Assembly (NCBI RefSeq): GCF_037450285.1
Contig: NZ_JAQISN010000001.1
Span: 2,046,001-2,110,000 of the forward strand
Direction of reading: 5' to 3'
From: Erwinia sp. SLM-02
Lineage (GTDB): Bacteria; Pseudomonadota; Gammaproteobacteria; Enterobacterales; Enterobacteriaceae
DNA length: 64,000 nt
Shown: positions 33,868 through 41,081 of the stretch, one piece after another
Position numbering within the stretch: the stretch's first letter is position 1
Layout of the letters: the number at the start of each line of letters is the position of its first letter
Position numbers and translations under genes: made by a program
Notes under the pieces: generated by a model
Seen by the model: only the letters and a program-made list of their open reading frames with translations
What the model was told of the DNA's origin: nothing
Databases searched by the model: none

Positions 33868-34027
33868 TAGTTTGATTCCGAAAGTAGGTCAGGGCTGAAT
33901 CATACTATAGATTCGGGGGTGGCTGGGGGTGAAAGCGGCAGCAAAAAACTCAGCTTAATTTTGCACCTTTCACCTCTCTGCGATTGCTGGAGCATCAGCA
34001 ATCGCAGCCACTCGCCCTGTAACCAGA

Positions 34028-34765
34028 CTAAAACCCGGCAAACTCTTCAATCGTTTTTCCGGTGCGCAGCGCGAGGAAATCAAGCAGGCGGCGCGGCGTG
34101 ACGTTAAGTACGCGATCTTCCGGGAAGTCCACCTCACGCATAATGCGCAGGCAGTGCTCGAAGTTGCCGAGCGTGAAGGCGGTATGGGAATCGGAGCCGA
34201 GAGCCAGCCAGCCGCCCGCTTCTTTTACCGCAGCGGCCACCGCACGACAGTTCGGCTCGCTGCCCTTACGCGAGGTGGTAAAGGAGGAGTTGTTCAGCTC
34301 CAGCGCCACGTTGTACTTCGCCGCCGCTTCCGCCACCGCCTGAATGTCGATCGGGTACTTCGGATTTCCAGGGTGGCTGATGATATGTACCAGTCCGTTG
34401 GCCATGGTGGCGATCATCGCTTTGGTATTATGTTCTTTATCCTGCGGCTGCAGGACCGGCTCGTGGAAGCCGGCCACGATAATATCGATCGCCTCCAGCA
34501 TCGGTCCGCTGCAGTCGATCTCGCCTTCGTTGTTTTTAATGTTGGCTTCAATGCCGCGTAAAATACCCACGCCGTCAATCACCCGCGGCCAGACTCTCAT
34601 ATTCACGAAGTGCCAGTAGTGTGGGGCATCGGCCATATCCGGACCGTGGTCGGTGATCGCCAGCAGCTTAACGCCGCAGGTCTGCGCCTGCAGCACGTAG
34701 TCGCGCAGCGTGCTGTAGGCATGAGTACTGGCGACGGTATGCATATGAAGGTCTACGGGATACAT
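34028..34765 (-). CDS. ycdX: PHP-family phosphatase YcdX
   Basis: A 245-residue PHP-domain hydrolase. The metal ligands are in YPVDLHMHTVAS (HxH), LLAITDHGPDM, IEANIKN, HIISHPGNP and ALGSDSHTAF, which bind a trinuclear zinc site. Start 34,765 is chosen for its AAGGAA ribosome site and family-like MYPVDLHMH beginning. It lies between ghrA and ycdY, as in E. coli, and is linked to swarming there. Confidence 0.95.
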   Translation of the reverse strand: MYPVDLHMHTVASTHAYSTLRDYVLQAQTCGVKLLAITDHGPDMADAPHYWHFVNMRVWPRVIDGVGILRGIEANIKNNEGEIDCSGPMLEAIDIIVAGFHEPVLQPQDKEHNTKAMIATMANGLVHIISHPGNPKYPIDIQAVAEAAAKYNVALELNNSSFTTSRKGSEPNCRAVAAAVKEAGGWLALGSDSHTAFTLGNFEHCLRIMREVDFPEDRVLNVTPRRLLDFLALRTGKTIEEFAGF

Positions 34766-34818
34766 GATTTTTTCCTTAATGTTCAGGGCCGCGCCGCTCA
34801 CTGGGCGGCCCTTATCGT

Positions 34819-35757
34819 TTAGTAACCGAGTTCTAAATCAACGCGGCCTTCCGGCATCTGATTATTTTCAAACTGCGTAATCGCCCCTGCGATGTAGTCC
34901 ATAGCTTCCTCGGGTAAGGTTACAGCCGCATTATGCGGCGTCATGGCGATATCAGGATGCGACCAGAAAGGATGATCGGCAGGTAAAGGTTCAACGTTGA
35001 ACACGTCCAGCGCGGCGGCCTTCACCTCCCCCGCCGCCAGCGCCGCCAGCAGATCGTCGTCCACCACGTGCGCCCCGCGGGCCAGGTTGATCAGAAACGC
35101 ACCCGGCTTCAGCTGGCTTAACAGCGGCCGATTAATGATGCCGACGGTCTGCGGGGTATTGGGCAGCAGGTTAATCAGTACCTGCGTGCCGGAGAGAAAC
35201 TCGCTCAGCTGTTCCTGGCCGTGGAAGCTGGTCACGCCGTCGATCTGCTTGGGCGAGCGGCTCCAGCAGCGCACCGGGAAGCCCCAGTCCAGCAGGCTTT
35301 TCGCCACGCTGCCGCCCAGCACGCCTGCGCCCAGCAGCCCGATGGAGAATGCATTACGCTGATTGTTTTCCAGATGCTGCCAGCGGGCTTCACGCTTGAG
35401 CTGCTGGTACTCATTGAAACGGCGGAACCAGCCCAGCACGTGATAGACGGCATATTCCTGCATCTGACGACCCATGCCGGTATCTTCCAGGCGGAACAGC
35501 GGGATCCCGGGCGCGAGCATCTCAGGGTGCTTCTTTAGCTGCCCGAGAATATCATCCACCCCGGCACCCAGCGCGAACACGCCTTTAAGCTGACGTCCCT
35601 GCAGCATGGCAACGGGTGGCTCCCGGACCAGGGCATAGTCAGCGGGGAGATCGTCGCCCGGCTGCCACAGCCGCACTCTGGCATCCGGCAGGCGGCGCTG
35701 AAGCCCGTTGATCCAGGTTTCGGCATGAAAAGAGGGATGGTAATAGATGATGTCCAC
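34819..35757 (-). CDS. ghrA: Glyoxylate/hydroxypyruvate reductase A
   Basis: A 312-residue D-2-hydroxyacid dehydrogenase. The Rossmann motif is GLLGAGVLGGSVAKSL (about 140-155). The catalytic Arg is in INLARGAHVVDDDLL, the Glu in FNVEPLPADHPFW, and the His in MTPHNAAVT. It reduces glyoxylate and hydroxypyruvate with NADPH. It is the first gene of the ghrA-ycdX-ycdY set, immediately beside tRNA-Ser as in E. coli. Confidence 0.96.
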   Translation of the reverse strand: MDIIYYHPSFHAETWINGLQRRLPDARVRLWQPGDDLPADYALVREPPVAMLQGRQLKGVFALGAGVDDILGQLKKHPEMLAPGIPLFRLEDTGMGRQMQEYAVYHVLGWFRRFNEYQQLKREARWQHLENNQRNAFSIGLLGAGVLGGSVAKSLLDWGFPVRCWSRSPKQIDGVTSFHGQEQLSEFLSGTQVLINLLPNTPQTVGIINRPLLSQLKPGAFLINLARGAHVVDDDLLAALAAGEVKAAALDVFNVEPLPADHPFWSHPDIAMTPHNAAVTLPEEAMDYIAGAITQFENNQMPEGRVDLELGY

Positions 35758-35987
35758 GTATTTTCTCCTGTTTTTCTTTTAGGCTCGGGGAAAACGCCAC
35801 GTCTGGCAAGAAAAAAATGGCCGTTCCTGGGGTTTTTCAGGCCGGTTTGGCCTCGCCCCTGCCGCTTTTATCGTCAAAGTGATTTAAAACTGATTAAACG
35901 CACGCAAAAGCGTTGAAAGTCAGTTGACCGCGGCAAGGCTTTTCCCTACATTAGCGCCCGTCGACAACGCAGTTGCGGCAACAATAT

Positions 35988-36075
35988 GGTGAGGTGTCCG
36001 AGTGGCTGAAGGAGCACGCCTGGAAAGTGTGTATACGGCAACGTATCGAGGGTTCGAACCCCTCTCTCACCACCA
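35988..36075 (+). tRNA. serX: tRNA-Ser(GGA), first copy
   Basis: An 88-base class II tRNA with a long variable arm, starting GGTGAGGTGTCCGAGTGG and ending CTCACCACCA, with the CCA encoded. The anticodon in CCTGGAAAG is GGA. The T-arm reads GAGGGTTCGAACCCCTC. It lies next to ghrA, the position of E. coli serX. Confidence 0.97.
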
Positions 36076-36087
36076 TATTTAAAGAGA

Positions 36088-36118
36088 AAGCCTGTGCGAA
36101 AGTTCAGGCTTTTTTTTT
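36088..36118 (+). terminator. Terminator of the first tRNA-Ser
   Basis: AGCCTG-TGCGAAAGTT-CAGGCT followed by nine T residues is a strong intrinsic terminator 13 bases after the tRNA. Confidence 0.9.
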
Positions 36119-36242
36119 ATGCCTGTTTCTCAGCGAGAGAGGGGCGAGAACCCTCGACAGGGTTCGACAAAACGGCAGGATTGACGTTTTGCACAGCCGC
36201 AGGCTGCCCGCAGGGCGAGGCACAGGGAAGTGCCTCGTGATC

Positions 36243-36377
36243 CCCCTCTCTCACCACCATATTCAAAGAGAAAGCCTGAGCGAAAGTTCAGGCTTTTTTT
36301 TATGCATGTTTCTCAGCGAGAGAGGGCCGAGAACCCTCGACAGGGTTCGACAAAACGGCAGGACTGACGTTTTGCAC
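36243..36377 (+). repeat. Repeat copy B: tRNA 3' end plus tail (att-like scar)
   Basis: The first 17 bases (CCCCTCTCTCACCACCA) duplicate the tRNA-Ser 3' end. The rest repeats the terminator (36,272-36,301) and tail of copy A with few changes. It is separated from copy A by 48 unrelated bases and stops 3 bases before the stop codon of the FidL-like gene. A duplicated tRNA 3' end is the usual footprint of tyrosine-recombinase integration. Confidence 0.85.
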
Positions 36378-36380
36378 CAT

Positions 36381-36869
36381 TCAGTTCTGCACGCACATCA
36401 GTGACGGTGAATACACGCCCTGCAGCACAAACGCATTCCCCAGCGCTTTGATTTTAATATAGCGCCCGTGCGCCCGATCGGGGCTGATCAGCACCTGACT
36501 CATCACTTCATCGGAAGCATTATCCGCATCCCGCCTGGACATGGTGATCCCAGTCAGGTGATAGATCCCATCCTTTTGTTGCTGATAGTCAAAGCCATAA
36601 GAACGTTCAACGTGGTAGGAAACGGCATTCGATTTCACCGTGCCGGAAACATTAAAATATCCTTTACCCTCGCTGCCCATTCGCAAATAAGAGTTTAACC
36701 CCGCAGAGAAGTTGAAGGCGTCAGAGTCCACGATCAGATAGCCGGTGCAGTCAAACCCCGCTTTTTTAGTCGGTGACAATAATAAGAAGCACAGGATAAC
36801 GATGGCCAGTACCACCCCAGCCGACAGGATAAAAATCAACTTTCCCGAAATGTCATTGCGTAATTTCAT
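36381..36869 (-). CDS. FidL-like membrane protein
   Basis: A 162-residue protein with one N-terminal membrane helix (about 10-31, LIFILSAGVVLAIVILCFLL) and a periplasmic domain starting near FDCTGYLIVDS and ending with SPSLMCVQN. Its two cysteines may pair. The pattern is that of FidL/YqeJ proteins, which sit beside CadC-like regulators. Its start overlaps the end of the regulator gene by 17 bases, so the two are translated together. It probably adjusts the sensor's activity. Confidence 0.75.
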   Translation of the reverse strand: MKLRNDISGKLIFILSAGVVLAIVILCFLLLSPTKKAGFDCTGYLIVDSDAFNFSAGLNSYLRMGSEGKGYFNVSGTVKSNAVSYHVERSYGFDYQQQKDGIYHLTGITMSRRDADNASDEVMSQVLISPDRAHGRYIKIKALGNAFVLQGVYSPSLMCVQN

Positions 36870-37740
36870 AGTCTGCTCTGTAATAATTTTCGCACGATGA
36901 GAAATTCCTGTTTTTACCGTCGGTATAATTACAGCGGGAAATAAAAATACGACCTTTTTTATCGGTCAACACCGGTTCGGAAACGCGAACAAAATAAATA
37001 CTGTTGCCGGAACACAGCATACCTTTAGTGGCAATAATATTTTTCAATACGGCGAGTGATTTCTCCGACTCGTGGGGCGTAAAACTTCTCACCGGGCAGT
37101 TATCGATATAACCCAAAGGCCAGGTCATCTCATTTTGCCTGCCGCTATCGCCCAGTTGATAACTGATGATAACAGCCGCTATCAGCACCGCGAGCGTCAA
37201 AGAAAGCAGCGCTATTTTTCTCCCTCCCCCGGAACGGTTAGCGGCAGGCAATTTATCGCGTGCGGGATTATCCCCGACTGAGTTAGCGGACGGATCGCTT
37301 TCTTCAGGGGTCAGGCTCGCTTCCTGCGGTTCAGAAACCGGCCCAGCAGCTGGGTCTGTCCCCGGTTCATCACCCGGCACAATTAACGATTCATTCGCCC
37401 TGATGCCGTCTTCATTTATCTCCACGGCGACCGTTTTAGAAAACATAAAACCCATTTTCGGCACGGTAATAATGAACTCATCCGTATAGCCCAGGTTTTT
37501 GAAGAGCGCTCTGAGGTCTGAAATGTATTTGTAGAGGCTGTTGCTGGAGGTCGACAGTCCGTAAGCATCCCACACCTTTTCCAGAAGTTCGTCTTTTGAT
37601 ACGACCTGTCCTTTATGCTGCAGAAGATAACGTAACAGCCTGCCCGTCGTTGCGGTTAACATTACGCTGGACTCGTCATCTGTCCATACTCGCCCGTCTT
37701 CATCTCTGAAAAAAATCGACTCCTGAATCCTGTAAATCAT
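36853..37740 (-). CDS. CadC/ToxR-like membrane-bound transcription regulator
   Basis: A 295-residue protein with an N-terminal winged helix (about residues 1-105: ATTGRLLRYLLQHKGQVVSK, LYKYISDLRALF). A Pro/Glu-rich linker follows (115-165), then one membrane helix (about 177-196, LLSLTLAVLIAAVIISY) and a periplasmic domain with cysteines in IDNCPVRSF, MLCSGN, SRCNY and SSCENY. It senses something in the periplasm and binds DNA from the membrane. Upstream of a fimbrial operon it may control fimbriae. Confidence 0.85.
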   Translation of the reverse strand: MIYRIQESIFFRDEDGRVWTDDESSVMLTATTGRLLRYLLQHKGQVVSKDELLEKVWDAYGLSTSSNSLYKYISDLRALFKNLGYTDEFIITVPKMGFMFSKTVAVEINEDGIRANESLIVPGDEPGTDPAAGPVSEPQEASLTPEESDPSANSVGDNPARDKLPAANRSGGGRKIALLSLTLAVLIAAVIISYQLGDSGRQNEMTWPLGYIDNCPVRSFTPHESEKSLAVLKNIIATKGMLCSGNSIYFVRVSEPVLTDKKGRIFISRCNYTDGKNRNFSSCENYYRADYEITQ

Positions 37741-38459
37741 CCCTCAGCCTTAGAATTATTTAAGCACCGGATCTGTAAAGTAAAAGTACACCATAACGCC
37801 GCAGTTTTTTTGACTAAAAGCCCTGGTATAAAACCTTACACCCAGCATTTAAATCCAAATTATTGATGATTTTAAATACAAATAACCAGTTTTGATTTCA
37901 GGTGATAATCTTTACCCCATCGAAACGCACTGGACGCAACGGATTCTACCCAACGTGAAGTCGAGTGAGTGATGACGGATACGCAGCTTTAATCCACGAA
38001 ATTTGATGCAGAACATAAACAAAAGGAAAGTGGCACAACGCACAGAAGTTAACGCAAGGCCGCTTTCAACGATAAATAGCAGAAAAATGTCCCGATAAAG
38101 AAAAACATAATGCAAAGGATGCGAAATAACCGATGTTAAGAAATTCTTACGCATCATGATTATTAAGGTTGTAACGGCGATAAGGCAATAAGCACATAAC
38201 GCTAGTAAAGGAGCCACGTTAAAGGTTAAAAAAAAGCGCTAAGTAGGGGAATATTACCTAAGAAAATTCCAATACTAAGAACATGCCTATTGCTTAAGGC
38301 TTAAACGATAATCACAACCTATCAATGAAGGAGTGGATTATCCTTGAAAAAGGATAATTTAATGAACTTAAACATTATTAAAAGTGGTAATTTTGAAACT
38401 TAATACCACAATACACTAACAAGGCAGGTTGAATGACTGCTTTTGACCCAAAGCGGTAG
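37741..38459. other. AT-rich control region between divergent regulators
   Basis: About 720 bases, much richer in A+T than the flanks, between the CadC-like gene (leftward) and the LuxR-type gene (rightward). Both promoters should lie here. An AT-rich long leader before fimbrial regulators is a typical H-NS target. No inverted-repeat fimS-type switch is visible. Confidence 0.5.
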
Positions 38460-39056
38460 ATGAAGATATTCAAAATGTTAAATTACTGCGGAGTTATTGA
38501 TATGTCGGGCACACAGGGAATAAGAGTCGATATCATGGAACTGAATTCAGGTGCAAAAATATCAAGGAATGTTTTATCCCAGGACCAGTATTTTACCCTT
38601 GGTCTGATGGAACTGCTCGGCACTGATTTTCTTGAAGCATTTTACCAGGTTGTTGATCTGGATTTTAATGACATAAATGAATGTAAGGATCTGCCTGCTT
38701 CCCGAAAAAAGACGGTGGCCTTCGCTTCCAGCGACCTCGCCTATTACAACTCTGAGCTCTATGCCGAAGTTGCCGTTTTGGATAAAGGAAGCAGCCTGAA
38801 GGAAATTATTTCTTTTTTTGCAAGTGAAAACACGCTTGGAAATTATCACATTAAATTCAATTTGACGCATCGTGAAAGACAGATGTTAAATTTGATAAAA
38901 AAGGGAGAAAGCAATAAGGAAATAGCGTCAAAGTTTGGCGTAACGCTAAAAACCATTTATTCACACCGGCGAAATCTGATGATGAAGCTGGGGTGCGAAA
39001 ACCGAATTATGTTCCACAAGTTGTTTTTAAAAAACCGGCTTATTACTTCTGCGTAA
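38460..39056 (+). CDS. LuxR-type HTH regulator of the fimbrial operon
   Basis: A 198-residue protein with an unassigned N-terminal domain and a C-terminal GerE/LuxR helix-turn-helix: FNLTHRERQMLNLIKKGESN, KEIASKFGVTLKTIYSHRRN. ATG 38,460 is the outermost start; ATG 38,502 (MSGTQGIRV) with a GGAG site is also possible. It ends 31 bases before fimA, so it probably regulates or is cotranscribed with it, comparable to FimW/FimZ-type proteins. Its AT-rich codons differ from the GC-rich fim genes. Confidence 0.8.
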   Translation: MKIFKMLNYCGVIDMSGTQGIRVDIMELNSGAKISRNVLSQDQYFTLGLMELLGTDFLEAFYQVVDLDFNDINECKDLPASRKKTVAFASSDLAYYNSELYAEVAVLDKGSSLKEIISFFASENTLGNYHIKFNLTHRERQMLNLIKKGESNKEIASKFGVTLKTIYSHRRNLMMKLGCENRIMFHKLFLKNRLITSA

Positions 39057-39087
39057 TAGCCCCCCAATATGATAAAGGAAATATATC

Positions 39088-39630
39088 ATGAAAAAATTAG
39101 CGATTGTTGTTCTGTCTGCCCTGTCTCTGACCTCTACTGCTGCTCTGGCCGCGACCACCACGGTTAACGGCGGTACGGTTCACTTTAAAGGTGAAGTGGT
39201 CAACGCAGCCTGCGCAGTCGACGCCGGTTCAATGGACCAGACCGTCCTGTTAGGCCAGGTGCGCTCAGCAAAACTTGCCGCTACCGGTGATACCAGCTCT
39301 GCGGTGGGCTTTAACATCCAGCTGAATGACTGTGATACCACCGTTGCCACCAAAGCAGCCGTTGCGTTCTCGGGCACCACCATTAACAGCGCTAACCCGG
39401 ATGTTCTGGCACTGCAAAGCTCCGCTGCGGGTAGCGCAACCAACGTGGGCGTGCAGATCCTCGACAAAACCGGCACCCCTTTGAAGCTGGACGGCGCTGA
39501 CTTCAGCAACGCCACCGTGCTGAATGATGGCACCAACGTGATCCCATTCCAGGCACGCTACTTCGCTACGGATGCGGCGACCGCCGGTACCGCGAACGCC
39601 GATGCCACCTTTAAAGTTCAGTACGAGTAA
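39088..39630 (+). CDS. fimA: Type 1 fimbrial major subunit
   Basis: A 180-residue pilin with signal peptide MKKLAIVVLSALSLTSTAAL-A, then TTTVNGGTVHFKGEVVNAAC. The two pilin cysteines are at about 42 and 81, and the C-terminal donor-strand partner ends FKVQYE with the penultimate Tyr. It polymerises into the fimbrial rod by donor-strand exchange. AAGGAAA ribosome site. First gene of the fimAICDFGH order. Confidence 0.93.
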   Translation: MKKLAIVVLSALSLTSTAALAATTTVNGGTVHFKGEVVNAACAVDAGSMDQTVLLGQVRSAKLAATGDTSSAVGFNIQLNDCDTTVATKAAVAFSGTTINSANPDVLALQSSAAGSATNVGVQILDKTGTPLKLDGADFSNATVLNDGTNVIPFQARYFATDAATAGTANADATFKVQYE

Positions 39631-39693
39631 CAGACTCATCGCGCAGGGAAGCGAGACGGGCCAGGATGGCCCGCTATCCGCAACGGGAGTGGG

Positions 39694-40242
39694 GTGAAAA
39701 GAATGCAAAGGATGAAATCGGGTCTGTTGATATTGCTGTTACCGCCGCTGGCGCTGGCGGGAAATCAGTGGCACGTCACCTTACCCGGCGGAAGCATGCG
39801 TTTTCAAGGGATCGTTATCGCCGAGTCCTGCCGCGTTGAAGCGGGCGACCGACAGATGACGGTCAGAATGGGCCAGATTAGCAGCAACCGGTTTCATGCC
39901 GCCGGCGAAGACGCCAATCCGGTGCCTTTCGATATCCGGCTTCAGGAATGCAGTACGGCAGTAAGCCAGCGCGTCGGTGTGGCCTTTCACGGCGTGGCCG
40001 ATGGCAAAAACCCTGAGGTGCTCTCCGTGGGAGAAGGACCGGGGATCGCAACCGGAATTGGGGTTGCCCTGTTTGATAAGGATGACCGACCGATCGCCCT
40101 CAACGCGCCGCCTGACAAATGGACGCGCATATATACCGGGCTGAATACGCTGCACTTCGTCGCGAAATATCGGGCCACGGGCAATCAGGTTACCGGCGGC
40201 ATCGCCAATGCTCAGGCCTGGTTCTCCCTGACCTACCAGTAA
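39694..40242 (+). CDS. fimI: Fimbrial minor subunit FimI
   Basis: A 182-residue pilin-like protein. GTG 39,694 follows GGAG; the signal peptide is MKRMQRMKSGLLILLLPPLALA. The mature part repeats the FimA pattern (GSMRFQGIVIAESCRVEAGD, LQECSTAV) and ends WFSLTYQ. Its place between fimA and the chaperone gene matches fimI, whose product ends or anchors rod growth. Confidence 0.88.
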   Translation: MKRMQRMKSGLLILLLPPLALAGNQWHVTLPGGSMRFQGIVIAESCRVEAGDRQMTVRMGQISSNRFHAAGEDANPVPFDIRLQECSTAVSQRVGVAFHGVADGKNPEVLSVGEGPGIATGIGVALFDKDDRPIALNAPPDKWTRIYTGLNTLHFVAKYRATGNQVTGGIANAQAWFSLTYQ

Positions 40243-40296
40243 TTCACAGCATTGATACCGCCAACAGAACACACGGTGAATGCAAAAGGAAATAAC

Positions 40297-41001
40297 ATGA
40301 AAAAAACACTTAACTTCACTCGCGGCCTGTTGGCTGGATTATTGATGGTGGCCGCAGCGGGTCTTATCCCCCAGGCAGAAGCCGGTGTTGCACTGGGCGC
40401 TACCCGGGTGATTTATCCTGCGGGCCAAAAACAGGTTCAGCTGGCTGTCACCAATAATGATGACAGCAGCACCTATCTTATCCAGTCCTGGGTTGAAAAC
40501 AGTGACGGAGTGAAGGATGGCCGCTTCGTCATTACGCCGCCGCTGTTCGCTATGCAGGGTAAAAAAGAGAATACCCTGCGCATCATCGACGCCACCAATA
40601 ATCAACTGCCGCAGGATCGCGAAAGCCTGTTCTGGATGAACGTGAAGGCCATCCCGTCCATGGAAAAATCCAAACTCAGTGAGAACACCCTGCAGCTGGC
40701 GATTATCAGCCGCATCAAGCTCTACTATCGTCCGGCGAATCTGCCAATGCCGCCGGAGCAGGCCGCGGAGAAACTGAGATTCCGCCGCAGCGCGGGCAGC
40801 CTGACGCTGATTAACCCGACGCCGTACTTCCAGACCGTGACCGAAATCAACGCCGGTACGCGGATCCTGGAAAACGCGCTGGTGCCGCCGATGGGCGAAG
40901 TCACCATCAAACTCCCCGCGGATGCAGGCAGCGACATTTCCTGGCGCACCATTAACGACTACGGCGCCCTGACCCCGCGCATTAAAGCCGCCATGCAGTA
41001 A
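40297..41001 (+). CDS. fimC: Periplasmic fimbrial chaperone
   Basis: A 234-residue PapD-like chaperone with signal peptide ending PQAEA. The first Ig domain contains GATRVIYPAGQKQVQLAVTN and DRESLFWMNVKAIP, the conserved chaperone signature. The second ends TPRIKAAMQ. It folds pilins by donating its G1 strand and delivers them to the usher. Start 40,297 has an AAAGGAAA site. Confidence 0.95.
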   Translation: MKKTLNFTRGLLAGLLMVAAAGLIPQAEAGVALGATRVIYPAGQKQVQLAVTNNDDSSTYLIQSWVENSDGVKDGRFVITPPLFAMQGKKENTLRIIDATNNQLPQDRESLFWMNVKAIPSMEKSKLSENTLQLAIISRIKLYYRPANLPMPPEQAAEKLRFRRSAGSLTLINPTPYFQTVTEINAGTRILENALVPPMGEVTIKLPADAGSDISWRTINDYGALTPRIKAAMQ

Positions 41002-41081
41002 ATCGATGGGGAGAGGTGCTCTCCCCTTCCCCCACTGAATAAAAAGAACTGACTGCCGGGCGACTTCGGACCGGAGGGACT

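Larger units (their letters stand above)
35981..36192 (+). repeat. Direct repeat copy A (tRNA-Ser plus tail)
   Basis: This segment holds tRNA-Ser, a terminator and a 75-base tail containing GAACCCT-CGAC-AGGGTTC. It recurs almost base for base at 48,584-48,812, in the same orientation, 12.6 kb away. Confidence 0.95.

Noticed and set aside
36120..36380. Possible short CRISPR-like or REP array near the first tRNA-Ser
   Set aside because: There are only two units, of 135 bases, starting inside the tRNA; they are better explained as duplicated tRNA tails.
37912..38217. Leftward 101-codon hydrophobic frame in the AT-rich control region
   Set aside because: GTG start without a ribosome site, no recognisable family, and it lies in a region that must hold two divergent promoters.
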